A stretch of DNA of 64,000 bases, from positions 1,736,001 through 1,800,000 of the forward strand of contig NZ_CP017641.1 in NCBI RefSeq assembly GCF_001983935.1, read 5' to 3'. Position numbers and translations under genes: made by a program. The notes beneath the pieces are model-generated. The model did not search any database. It was not told the origin of the DNA and saw nothing but the letters and a program-made list of their open reading frames with translations. Shown piece after piece: positions 1 to 8,546 of this stretch. The stretch's first letter is position 1; every line of letters starts with the position of its first letter. The DNA is from Fuerstiella marisgermanici (GTDB lineage: Bacteria > Planctomycetota > Planctomycetia > Planctomycetales > Planctomycetaceae).

Positions 1-102
1 GGTGGTGTGAACATAGCTGCCAACGTTGGTCCCGAGCACGACGACTCCCGCGACCCCCGCCACAACAACAGTGACGACTCCATATTTGATCCAGCGCAAC
101 AT
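1..102 (-). CDS. Membrane-anchored protein, N-terminal fragment (cut by window edge)
   Basis: An open frame runs from an ATG at 102 off the left edge and gives 34 residues beginning MLRWIKYGVV. It has a basic start, one hydrophobic segment (about residues 7-25) rich in Val/Ala/Gly, then a polar SYVHTT stretch. An AGGAAA sequence lies about 10 bases upstream and could be the ribosome binding site. The pattern (short anchor followed by a presumably cytoplasmic or periplasmic body) resembles planctomycete coiled-coil proteins of the PspA-like sort, but that resemblance is from memory and the rest of the gene lies outside the window. It is transcribed away from the HD-GYP gene. Confidence 0.6.
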   Translation of the reverse strand, partial: MLRWIKYGVVTVVVAGVAGVVVLGTNVGSYVHTT

Positions 103-463
103 GATGACGGACTTTCCTGAAAACACCGGACGTGATTCGGTCCGGACCACCAAAAACCCCGCAATTCCCTGCAAATTGCGGCTTCTGGTGAGGGCAGTCG
201 TCGGCCGTTTCGAAATGTTGCAAAATTTTCCGTCAGAAATTTGCGGTTTGATAAAGGCCGTCAATTCCGTCTAACACCGGGTTCTGTCAATTGCGGCGAT
301 TGCACCGTCGTGTCAGCGACGAAACATCGAAACGAGTGCCAATTGTCGTGTTGTTTTTCCGCAACGAATCGTTAACAGGCTACGTTCAATGTTGGTGATG
401 TATCAATCGAGTTGATACCGCGCTATCGTCGAACAGTGGCCGGCATTTTGCCATGAGAACAAT
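103..463. other. Divergent intergenic region
   Basis: About 360 bases separate the leftmost minus-strand gene from the HD-GYP regulator, so promoters for both should lie here. I see no hairpin, tandem repeat or convincing promoter boxes. Just before the regulator a four-codon reading frame (ATG at 453) ends in a TGA that overlaps the regulator's ATG (ATGA at 464-467). An open frame at 26-274 has low-complexity Thr/Pro composition and overlaps the real minus-strand gene, so it is not called. Confidence 0.5.
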
Positions 464-2062
464 ATGACTCCCTCTCCCCAATCACCCGAACGCTCAGTCC
501 TCGACGAAATTCGATCGACCATTGCGTCGCTTGACGCACTGCGCGACGGAAAGAAAGTTCCCAACTACAAAGCCGCTTTGGCCAGCCGCCCCACCGACAT
601 TGAAGTGGTGGAACAACCAGTGGTTGCCGAAGACGAACGGCCGGAACAGTCGATTGAGACCGTTGACCCAATCTTGCACGGAGTCGAAGCTGTCATCAAC
701 GCGGCTGCATCAGCACCAGTGAAGCGAGCTTCCGCCGACAGCGCGAACCCTGCGAACATCGACCACGCTGACATCGACTCCGCTGATATCGACCACGCTG
801 ACACTAGTGAAACCAGCGAAGGTGCGGAATCGGAAGCAGCCGTGCCGAATCCGACAGCAGCTACAGTTCATCCGGAGAGCGTGGCTCTTCGACACGTGAA
901 CAAGAATGCGAAAATCATGATTGTGGACGATGAGCCACTAAACATCATGACATTTCGCCAGCATCTGAAACAGGATGGCTACCATAACTTCGTCACCACG
1001 GAACGAGCGACCGAAGCGTTGGTGATGATTCGTCAGGAACAGCCGGACGTGCTGTTGCTGGACATTCAGATGCCGGAAATCAACGGTCTGGACATCCTGC
1101 GGGTGATGGGACTTGACCCTGTCTCGCAGCACATTCCTGTATTGATTCTGACCGCCGAAACGGATCCGCGAGTCCGCAAAAAGGCGCTCGATCTGGGAGC
1201 CAGTGACTTTCTATCGAAGCCGATTGACCCCAGCGAATTGCTGCCTCGTGTCCGCAACGCGATCATTCTGAAAAAACACTATGACATGGTTGCCAACGAA
1301 GCGGCTCGCCTGGAACAGCAGGTCGAACGTCGCACGCGGCAGCTTGAAGCAACTCGCCAGCAACTGATTCTCAGCCTCGCTCGCGCGGCAGAACATCGTG
1401 ACAACGACACCGGTAACCACGTGATTCGTGTTGGCCGTTACACGGCCATCATTGCCTCGGCAATGGGATATCCGGAACGAAAACTGTCGATGCTGGAGCA
1501 GGCTGCTCAACTACATGACGTTGGGAAAATTGGCATTCCCGACTCGATCCTGTTCAAGCCCGGTAAGCTTGACCACGATCAGTACGAACTGATGAAGCAC
1601 CATTGTGCGATCGGTAAGCAGATTATCGAACCGATTTCAGAACGTGATTGGGAAGTTCTAAAGACCCACACCCGCAAGGGCGAAAGTCTGCTGCACGTGC
1701 GATCGTCACCGTTGCTGATGCTGGCCGCTCGCATTGCTCAGACCCATCACGAAAAATGGGACGGAAGTGGCTACCCACTTGGCTTGCAGGGCGATGACAT
1801 TCCGCTGGAAGGTCGAATCGTTGCCGTCGCGGACGTGTTCGATGCTCTATCCAGCGCCCGGCCGTATAAAAAGGCATTTTCTCGCGAAAAGTGTTTCGCT
1901 ATTTTGGAAGAAGGTCGCGGCAAGCATTTTGACCCGCGCGTGCTTGATGCGTTCTTCTCAAAGTCTGGCGAGATTATCGAAACGCAATTGAACCTGATGG
2001 ACGAAGAGCACCGGTTCGTCGGCGCGGATATAGTCGCAGGCGAAGACAAAGCAGAATCGTAA
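464..2062 (+). CDS. Response regulator with C-terminal HD-GYP phosphodiesterase domain
   Basis: A 532-residue cytoplasmic two-domain regulator, RpfG-like. After a variable acidic N-terminal region (1-145) comes a CheY-like receiver (about 149-270) with the acidic pair in IVDDE, phosphoacceptor Asp200 (LLLDIQMP) and Lys252. A predicted coiled linker (275-305) leads to an HD-GYP domain (about 305-500) with the HD pair at 351-352 (QLHDVGKIGIPD) and the HHE...DGSGYP signature at 428-438. Known family members hydrolyse cyclic di-GMP under control of receiver phosphorylation; all catalytic motifs appear intact. No partner kinase is adjacent. The ATG at 464 lacks a clear Shine-Dalgarno sequence. Confidence 0.93.
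   Translation: MTPSPQSPERSVLDEIRSTIASLDALRDGKKVPNYKAALASRPTDIEVVEQPVVAEDERPEQSIETVDPILHGVEAVINAAASAPVKRASADSANPANIDHADIDSADIDHADTSETSEGAESEAAVPNPTAATVHPESVALRHVNKNAKIMIVDDEPLNIMTFRQHLKQDGYHNFVTTERATEALVMIRQEQPDVLLLDIQMPEINGLDILRVMGLDPVSQHIPVLILTAETDPRVRKKALDLGASDFLSKPIDPSELLPRVRNAIILKKHYDMVANEAARLEQQVERRTRQLEATRQQLILSLARAAEHRDNDTGNHVIRVGRYTAIIASAMGYPERKLSMLEQAAQLHDVGKIGIPDSILFKPGKLDHDQYELMKHHCAIGKQIIEPISERDWEVLKTHTRKGESLLHVRSSPLLMLAARIAQTHHEKWDGSGYPLGLQGDDIPLEGRIVAVADVFDALSSARPYKKAFSREKCFAILEEGRGKHFDPRVLDAFFSKSGEIIETQLNLMDEEHRFVGADIVAGEDKAES
756..800 (+). repeat. Three 15-bp tandem units inside the HD-GYP gene
   Basis: Three consecutive 15-base units (756-770, 771-785, 786-800) differ at only a few bases and encode the pentapeptides NIDHA, DIDSA and DIDHA. 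They lie in the unstructured N-terminal part ahead of the receiver domain, so copy number change would only alter linker length. Confidence 0.85.
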
Positions 2063-2082
2063 GCGGTCGGTCGAAGGGCAGT

Positions 2083-2433
2083 CTAAGCCGCTTCGTTATG
2101 ATGCGTCAGCTGCTCATCCTCGGCGTCGTTTTCGTTGCTGGGATCGGCAGAAAGTGCTCGGTCCAGTGCCTGTTTGCCTCGCGGGCTAATTTGGTATCGC
2201 AGGCCAACGCTGCGGCCTGTGATTTCAAACTTCAGGAATCCCATGGCGATTAGCTGGCCGTGCGACTGAGTCAGGTCATCCGAACTTAGTTCCGGCAGCT
2301 CGTTAATCCGCTCCAGCCACCCGTCGAAATCTTCAACCGAAGCCTTCGCAGTGGTGGCTCGAACCGTGTACGCCTGCATTACCTGCAGGTTCTGCTCAGT
2401 CAGTCGGTCCAGTTGCAGCGTCGCGTTCGTCAT
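2083..2433 (-). CDS. Small conserved-looking protein, possible winged-helix fold
   Basis: 116 residues, soluble, with no signal or membrane segment. The middle (about 50-100) has the rhythm of a small wHTH domain: a helix ending ELSSDDLTQSHGQLIAMGFLKFEI followed by a strand-turn-strand GLRYQISPRGKQAL. The N-terminus is helical and the C-terminus acidic. It converges on the HD-GYP gene with a 20-base gap. I do not recognise the family; a DNA-binding role is inferred only from the helix-strand pattern. Confidence 0.65.
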   Translation of the reverse strand: MTNATLQLDRLTEQNLQVMQAYTVRATTAKASVEDFDGWLERINELPELSSDDLTQSHGQLIAMGFLKFEITGRSVGLRYQISPRGKQALDRALSADPSNENDAEDEQLTHHNEAA

Positions 2434-2562
2434 ACGTCGAGTTATCGGCGCGACGAAGCCTCACTTGCAGCAACGAGGCCGGACCTATGACGACCGATAC
2501 GACACGCGCATTTTAACATGCGCCTCTCTGCCGATCAGAACTGCTGGTCCGAATCCGCGATT

Positions 2563-3822
2563 TCAATTTTCGGCGAACGTCGAAAATCCGGAAATCCGTT
2601 CAAGTTGAGACAGGATTGAGTCGGCCTGATCGGCGTCGACGTTGGACGATTCCAGAGCCGCTGCAACAACGTTTTCCGCTGGGACCATTGTCAGGCAGTC
2701 ATCCACGTTTGCTGTGACTTCAAAGTAAACTCCGTTCTTTGTAGACAGCCGACTGAAGTCGGAAACGCGGGCAAGTTCTATCACGCCGACGGATTCGGAT
2801 TTCCCGTCCGCCGTTGTCACGCTAAGTCGTCCGTCTTCCTCGACTACGACCTTCGACACATTGTCTGACACCTTCGGGCTGCCGAACAACGCCACGTCGC
2901 CCGACGGATGAGGAATGCCGATGCGACCGTCGCTGAGACGCTGAAAGTTTCCGCAGCGAGTGAGCAGGTCACCAGGTTCGAGCCGAAACATCAGGTCCGA
3001 GCAGCCCTTGATCGCCAGGTGCAGCGGCTCAACGGATTCTCGAACCGCCCCCGGTTGAAAACTTCGCTGCGCTTCGCGCAGGGCGATGGCTTGCGAAGGA
3101 GTGGTGGCCGAAATTTCTGACAGTTGAAACCGAATCGCGTGGCCACGGTAACCGTCGGTGCGAGAATGCAGCAAATTCTGCTGAACGCGAGACACAGCGG
3201 ATTGCAGGCTTGCTGCTAACAGCGAGCTGTCAGACGGCGCGGCACGTTCTTCCTGTGCTGCCGATTGTGGTGCAGCGGGTTCCGAGTCGATTAGTGGCAA
3301 AGCCGGGGCCTCGACGTCAGGCAACAGCGACGGCATCAGCTTCCGCTGTTCCAACAAACTCAGCAGTTCGGGCCGGGACAGTTCTCCCCAGGATTCGCAC
3401 CAGCCTTCGAGCGTCGGCTGTGGCAGATTGGGAAACTCAGCCAGAATCAAATCGCGCGTTTCCGATTCCGACAGCGGCTGGGGGATTGATGTCGATTCAG
3501 CGTCCGGAAATTTGTCGGACTGCGAGTGGCCATCGCTGAACGAATCGAATGACACGAGTTCGATTTCAGAGCCGCTGTCTTCGGCAATGTCTAATGGCGG
3601 CGGCGCGAGCTGCGTTTCGCTGAACATATCATTAAAGGCATCCTCAACCGACGGCGCCGAAAGCGACTGCGATGGCGCGAAGGGGATGAGGGGCGGCTGA
3701 GCAACCGAGTGATCGTCGTCGTGTGACAGTTGGACCTCAGCCGTTCGGAACGGCGATGACGCAACAAAGCCCGCTGCGAATGAAATGACCGCTACACCGG
3801 CGGCAGTTAGTTTTCCTGGCAC
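2563..3822 (-). CDS. Membrane-anchored FlgG-like (flagellar rod family) protein
   Basis: The frame is open from 3945, but a GTG at 3822 has a strong GGAGG six bases upstream and places a membrane segment (LTAAGVAVISFAAGF) at the very N-terminus, giving 419 residues. A long Pro/Ser/acidic linker follows (about 40-195). Residues about 200-410 can be aligned by eye along FlgG: a degenerate rod helix ending TDGYR, the LAIKG...LMFRL strand, GNFQRLSDGRI, a hook-like VVVEEDGRLSVTTADG...VGVIELARV segment, and the C-terminal LESSNVD signature. True rod proteins lack a lipid-bilayer anchor and keep the NNLAN..T.GY N-terminus, which is missing here. No other flagellar gene is nearby, so the role is unknown. 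Confidence 0.75.
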   Translation of the reverse strand: MPGKLTAAGVAVISFAAGFVASSPFRTAEVQLSHDDDHSVAQPPLIPFAPSQSLSAPSVEDAFNDMFSETQLAPPPLDIAEDSGSEIELVSFDSFSDGHSQSDKFPDAESTSIPQPLSESETRDLILAEFPNLPQPTLEGWCESWGELSRPELLSLLEQRKLMPSLLPDVEAPALPLIDSEPAAPQSAAQEERAAPSDSSLLAASLQSAVSRVQQNLLHSRTDGYRGHAIRFQLSEISATTPSQAIALREAQRSFQPGAVRESVEPLHLAIKGCSDLMFRLEPGDLLTRCGNFQRLSDGRIGIPHPSGDVALFGSPKVSDNVSKVVVEEDGRLSVTTADGKSESVGVIELARVSDFSRLSTKNGVYFEVTANVDDCLTMVPAENVVAAALESSNVDADQADSILSQLERISGFSTFAEN

Positions 3823-4037
3823 GTGACGCCTCCCTTCGTATCTAAAAAGCTTCCTGCAGATACAAGTGTAGCGGGATTCGCGTTCGTGCCAATGGTGTCT
3901 GGCGGTCGTCGATTCGACGACAGTTGGCAATTCGTGTTGACTCAATTCGGAAAATGCGGCAGAGTCTGCAGGTCACGGATTTTGCATACCAATGCACTCA
4001 CGCGGTTACGCCGCTTCGCAGCCAGGGAAGGTGAGCG

Positions 4038-4694
4038 ATGAAACGAATAAAACTGCTGCTGTCGATGGCATTCATCGGCGCGTATTTGACGACACTAACC
4101 TACGGCGTCGTCGGTCAGACGCTGAAAGTCGGCACGTGCGGAGTGACGTTAAGTTACTTTGTGGTGTGGGACATGTTCTGCGGCTGGACTGCATGGGACC
4201 AGCGAATTCACGTCATCGCGGAAGGCGAAAGTGGCGACTACTACGCGGTGAAAGAGCCGTGGGGCGAGTTCCATCCCTTCGGCCATGTGGGCCGCATTCA
4301 CTACGACCACACGAACCATCTGCTGCCGCGACACATCGACAACATCATCAGCCACACGGCTCATGAACCGATCACGAATGTCTATGTCGTCGAAGAGCTC
4401 TGGCCGAAACAGTACAACGTGCCCGATCGCCTGTTCGATCACTATTTCGCTCGGCCCAACGACAAGCAGACATACTTTCATCTGCGAGCTGTCTGCATGG
4501 ACGACGGCATGCCGGTGAAGCTGTTCCCGGATTGGCACGCTCAGCAGCGCTTGAATTCGGTGTATGACAATCCGCGTTTAAGACAACAAGCAGCGGCTGC
4601 GACCAGCCTGTACAGCACGCTGTTTACGCCCAATTCGGCAGACGGCCAGAATTCGCTCACCCAGTCCATGGGCGGCAACCTGAATACGAATTAG
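4038..4694 (+). CDS. Exported or membrane-anchored protein of unknown function
   Basis: 218 residues starting MKRIKLLLSMAFIGAYLTTLTYG, a signal peptide or N-terminal anchor. The remainder is rich in His, Tyr and Trp (for example HVGRIHYDHTNHLLPRHID) and has three Cys. An AAGG lies six bases before the ATG. It precedes the HTTM membrane protein by about 90 bases on the same strand, so the two may be co-transcribed and could work together; that link is only positional. No recognised domain. Confidence 0.75.
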   Translation: MKRIKLLLSMAFIGAYLTTLTYGVVGQTLKVGTCGVTLSYFVVWDMFCGWTAWDQRIHVIAEGESGDYYAVKEPWGEFHPFGHVGRIHYDHTNHLLPRHIDNIISHTAHEPITNVYVVEELWPKQYNVPDRLFDHYFARPNDKQTYFHLRAVCMDDGMPVKLFPDWHAQQRLNSVYDNPRLRQQAAAATSLYSTLFTPNSADGQNSLTQSMGGNLNTN

Positions 4695-4785
4695 TCGCGA
4701 GCTGTTTTGACGTTCGCCCCGGTCCCGCAAAATTCAAATACTTCATGCCGCATAAGCCGGCTGAAGTGCTATAGAAAATCTTTCA

Positions 4786-6300
4786 GTGAGTTCACGGATG
4801 AACCCCAGCAAACCGCAATCGGCACTGAATCGTTTCTTCTTCGCCGAAGAAGTCCCCTTTGGTATGGCGATCATGCGCATCGTAACGCCACTCGTGGCGT
4901 CGATTCCGATGTGGTTGCGATTCCCCCGCGTTCGCGAACTGTACACAACAGACGGCGCGCCGGCTCAGTTGTTTGAACTGTTCGGCGAAGGCACCATCCT
5001 GCCGGTACTTCCGCCGGGGATCGCCGTGCCGTTGTACGGCGTAATGCTGCTGACAATGTTTATGGCTGTGATTGGGTTTCGCACACGGCTGTCGTTGTTT
5101 TTGGCGGTTCCGTTGTATGTCTACTTCGGTCTGCTGGACGCTGTCGGCACGATGACGAAGTACAACGTCATCGCCTCACACCTGATGCTGTTACTGGCCG
5201 TCTCCAACGCCGGAGCGATCTGGTCGGTCGACGCGATTCTGAAGCGTCGCAGCGAAGGCAGTGGATTCGACCCTCAGCCACCGAAGTTCCCCGTCTGGCC
5301 CGCTCGGCTAACGCAATTATTGTTCTGCTACGTGTACTTCGGTGCAGGCATGACAAAGATTCAGACGGAAGGATTCTTCAGTGGCGAACAAATGCGTTAC
5401 TGGATGCTAAGCAACTGGAACTACGACAACCCCATCGGCGAAACGATGGCGATGTGGTCGCCACTTTTGCTGATCGGTGCTTATGTTGCTGTCGTGTGGG
5501 AAATCCTGTTTGGCTTCCTGGTGTTTCAGAAACGTAGCCGACTGGTGATTTTGGGAATGGGTATCATGTTCCACTTCATGACGTGGGTTACACTGGGCTT
5601 GAAGATATTCCCGTCCATTTGCGTGAGTGGTTATTTCGCCTACATCATGCAGGACGACTTTCTGAAAATCCGCCACTGGGTACGACGATGGGTGCCGACT
5701 TCCTTGCCGCGACCGGGACGGCTGATGGAAGTTACGGTATCGCGAATACCGAAACTGGTGCCTGCCGGAGTGGCGTGGGTTTGCGTCATCGCCGCGTCGG
5801 CCATTGTGTCGACAGAAGCTGAACTGCAGATGGACCTGTACGGCGTGAACAACCCCAATGGCCGGATGCAGTTGCAGAAGATGGATGCCGATGTGGCTCG
5901 CACGATGATCCGCGACGAACAGAAAGTTCGTGAGCAGGACAAGTTCTTCAGCTTCGACATTGGCTCTTTTTCTGTTGGCAATCAGCTCGCCAACAGACGC
6001 ACCGTGTACGAGTACGGAGATTCGATTCTGGCTCAGTGCAATCTTAACCCGCCGCATGAAGACCTTTGGGTGGAATGTCTGTTGCAGGATGAGGAAGGCC
6101 GTATGATCGAACAGTTCGGCCAGTTTGTCACACGCGACATGCTGCGAGCCAACTTCACGTACCACATTGGCAACAAGCTGTTGCCGGGCAAATATCAGAT
6201 GGTGCTTCGCAGCGCCAACAAGGACATTTACCGCCGTCCGTTTGAACTGATCGGTGAGGCTCCCGAGCAGGCGATGGCCGCCGGAGTGCTAACCAACTGA
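4786..6300 (+). CDS. HTTM-domain integral membrane protein
   Basis: 504 residues from a GTG at 4786, or 500 from an ATG at 4798; neither has a strong ribosome site. The N-terminal two thirds hold multiple membrane helices with the arrangement of the HTTM family (vitamin K-dependent gamma-carboxylase-like), including the segment around residues 165-200 (LTQLLFCYVYFGAGMTKIQTEGFFSGEQMRYWM). The C-terminal about 160 residues form a soluble region. Bacterial HTTM proteins mostly have no proven reaction, so carboxylase activity should not be assumed. It follows the exported 218-residue protein on the same strand. Confidence 0.85.
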   Translation: MSSRMNPSKPQSALNRFFFAEEVPFGMAIMRIVTPLVASIPMWLRFPRVRELYTTDGAPAQLFELFGEGTILPVLPPGIAVPLYGVMLLTMFMAVIGFRTRLSLFLAVPLYVYFGLLDAVGTMTKYNVIASHLMLLLAVSNAGAIWSVDAILKRRSEGSGFDPQPPKFPVWPARLTQLLFCYVYFGAGMTKIQTEGFFSGEQMRYWMLSNWNYDNPIGETMAMWSPLLLIGAYVAVVWEILFGFLVFQKRSRLVILGMGIMFHFMTWVTLGLKIFPSICVSGYFAYIMQDDFLKIRHWVRRWVPTSLPRPGRLMEVTVSRIPKLVPAGVAWVCVIAASAIVSTEAELQMDLYGVNNPNGRMQLQKMDADVARTMIRDEQKVREQDKFFSFDIGSFSVGNQLANRRTVYEYGDSILAQCNLNPPHEDLWVECLLQDEEGRMIEQFGQFVTRDMLRANFTYHIGNKLLPGKYQMVLRSANKDIYRRPFELIGEAPEQAMAAGVLTN

Positions 6301-6332
6301 TTTGCGAGCCGAGAACGGTTACTTGCAGGGAC

Positions 6333-6848
6333 TCATTGCTTTCGCCCCCAAAGACCTCGACCAGCCACTTGAGCTTCTGCGGTGGCTTGCCTGAGTGACG
6401 CTTCCAGTTGTAATGGCAGGCCAAATCGGTCCAGCAACTCAGCGTATCCGCCGGACAACGCTTCCTGATTGATGAACGCTCCGTCAGCAGTATAAACCCA
6501 CGCCAGAGTTCGTCCGTAGCGGTCCGTACCTTCGATTCCGATGTGTAGCTGTACGTCCGTATTCAAAATGCGCTCCGCCAGCCACTCGGTCGCTTCCGTG
6601 CCGAACGGTTCCAGTACTGTGTCGTGATGTGCCACCTCAGGCGCATCGATTCCCAGCAGTCGCACGCGTTCGCCGGTCGTCGTGATGAAGGTGTCACCGT
6701 CGAGAACTGTTTGCACAGTCACCGTTCGCCGTTCATTCGTCCCAGACGCATTCTGAACCTGCGTGCTCCCGGCGAGTCGGAATGCCGCCAGGATGATGAT
6801 GATGCACAACGCCATCATGCCGGGCGTGGGACGTCGCAGATGTGGCAT
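6333..6848 (-). CDS. Thermonuclease-family (SNase-like) protein with N-terminal anchor
   Basis: 171 residues from the ATG at 6848, preferred over an upstream ATG at 6893 because AAGGCGG lies in place before it. A hydrophobic stretch (MMALCIIIILAAF) suggests export or anchoring. The body matches staphylococcal nuclease-like proteins: VLDGDTFITTTGERVRLLGIDAPE, the EPFGTEATEWL helix, DRYGRTLAWV and a C-terminal GRGLWG. The two Arg and one Glu of the catalytic set are present at those motifs. Likely an extracytoplasmic nuclease. It converges with the HTTM gene (32-base gap). Confidence 0.9.
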   Translation of the reverse strand: MPHLRRPTPGMMALCIIIILAAFRLAGSTQVQNASGTNERRTVTVQTVLDGDTFITTTGERVRLLGIDAPEVAHHDTVLEPFGTEATEWLAERILNTDVQLHIGIEGTDRYGRTLAWVYTADGAFINQEALSGGYAELLDRFGLPLQLEASLRQATAEAQVAGRGLWGRKQ

Positions 6849-7046
6849 GTTCGTCCGCCTTTCGGGCATGTTAAGGATGAGCCAGCAACTCAACGGCCAG
6901 TTGACGTCAATTTTGCCACGTCGTTGGATGCCGTCAGTTGTTTGGGTACCATTCCATTGTTGGCGTTGCCGTGTCTTTGGGACGAGTTCGCAATTGCCGG
7001 TCCGTTTTGCTTTCCAACCTGCCTGACCATCTTCCCGAGGCCATTG

Positions 7047-8357
7047 ATGCTAAACGCTTCCACGCTTGTGTTCAAATCTGTTCGCCACGCCGCCGCGTTT
7101 CTATTGTTGCTTGCCATGATATCGCCAGCGAGTGCTCAGCCTGAAGGCTACAACTACGACGAATCGAAAGTGCCTGACTACGAACTGCCCGAGGTCCTGA
7201 AAACAGAGGCCGGCAAGACAGTTGAAACGGCCGAACAATGGACGAATCAGCGACGCCCGGAAGTGCTGCGTCTGTTTGAACAGCATGTGTTCGGTCGAGT
7301 GCCAGAAAAGCTAACAACCATTCGAACTCGCGTCCGTTCTCGCAATGACGACGCCGTGGGCGGGAAGGCAATTCGCCGTGAGATCACCGTCTTCTTTACA
7401 GCCGACGACGACGGCCCATCGATGGATATTTTGCTTTATACGCCGAAGTCTGCAACGAAGGCTGTGCCCTGTTTTCTGGGCTACAACTTTCATGGCAACC
7501 ATTCCATCGATCCCGATCCAGCAATTCACATTACCGAATCATGGGTCCGCAACGACAAGGATCGAGGCAATATCGACCACAAAGCGACGGAAGCATCGCG
7601 TGGAAAAAGTAGCAGCCGCTGGCCCGTTGAGATGATTGTTTCACGCGGCTATGGCTTGGCGACGATTTATTATGGCGATGTTGATCCCGACACTGACGAT
7701 GGGTTCAAAAACGGAATCCACGCCGTCACGGAAGCTGATCGAGGCGACGCCGAAAGAGCAGGCGATGCGGGCGGCTCGATCAGCGCGTGGTCGTTGGGTT
7801 TGAGTCACGCATTGGACGTGCTAACACAGGATTCGCTTGTAGACGGTGATCGCGTGGCCGTGTTTGGGCATTCGCGCTTGGGCAAAACTTCCCTATGGGC
7901 CGGAGCGACCGATCCACGATTTGCGATGGTGATTTCAAACGATTCCGGCTGCGGTGGAGCGGCTCTCGCTCGGCGGCGATTCGGCGAAACGGTTAAGCGA
8001 ATCAACACGTCTTTCCCTCATTGGTTCTGCAAAAACCATCGGCAGTACAACGACAACGAGGATGCGATGCCCGTCGACCACCACATGCTGATGGCGTTGA
8101 TGGCACCGCGTCCGGTTTATGTCGCTAGCGCCCAGGAAGATACATGGGCCGACCCGAGGGGGGAAATGCTTTCGCTATACCACGCCGGACCTGTGTATGC
8201 GTTGTTCGGCCGCAAAGGCCTGCCGACAGCCGAGATGCCGGACGTGAACAAGCCGATTCATACGGATGTTGGCTATCACATTCGCACGGGAAAACACGAC
8301 GTGACAGACTTCGACTGGACGCAATACATGAACTTCGCAGACCAACACCTTAAGTAG
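7047..8357 (+). CDS. CE15-family glucuronoyl esterase-like hydrolase, secreted
   Basis: The frame is open from 6624, but the ATG at 7047, with GAGG six bases before it, starts a clean signal peptide (AAAFLLLLAMISPASA). The mature protein is an alpha/beta hydrolase: Ser276 in GHSRLGK, the signature nucleophile elbow of carbohydrate esterase family 15, the conserved SNDSGCGG segment, and a C-terminal His417 in GKHDVTDFDW. Known CE15 enzymes cleave esters between glucuronic acid of xylan and lignin alcohols; bacterial members often have broader substrates. At 436 residues it is a single-domain enzyme without a carbohydrate-binding module. Confidence 0.9.
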   Translation: MLNASTLVFKSVRHAAAFLLLLAMISPASAQPEGYNYDESKVPDYELPEVLKTEAGKTVETAEQWTNQRRPEVLRLFEQHVFGRVPEKLTTIRTRVRSRNDDAVGGKAIRREITVFFTADDDGPSMDILLYTPKSATKAVPCFLGYNFHGNHSIDPDPAIHITESWVRNDKDRGNIDHKATEASRGKSSSRWPVEMIVSRGYGLATIYYGDVDPDTDDGFKNGIHAVTEADRGDAERAGDAGGSISAWSLGLSHALDVLTQDSLVDGDRVAVFGHSRLGKTSLWAGATDPRFAMVISNDSGCGGAALARRRFGETVKRINTSFPHWFCKNHRQYNDNEDAMPVDHHMLMALMAPRPVYVASAQEDTWADPRGEMLSLYHAGPVYALFGRKGLPTAEMPDVNKPIHTDVGYHIRTGKHDVTDFDWTQYMNFADQHLK

Positions 8358-8546
8358 AAGGAAGCCGCTGGATGGCGGAAACAACGGTGGCTGTCGTTAC
8401 GCCACCGTGTGCCGATTGTGGGCGACACGCTGGCAATTCAAACGAATTGACCGCAGAATGCGACGCGCGGCAGTGCTCTTTGCCGCACTCGGGCCCCTAT
8501 CCAGAGAATTTCTTTCTCGCTACAGCAGCTTTGAATCAGCTACGGT

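Noticed and set aside
26-274. 82-codon plus-strand frame at the left edge
   Set aside because: Starts with a Thr/Pro low-complexity run and overlaps the minus-strand membrane-anchor gene, which has a better ribosome site.
5407-6165. 252-codon minus-strand frame inside the HTTM gene
   Set aside because: Shadow of a real membrane-protein gene; composition is unnatural and no domain is visible.
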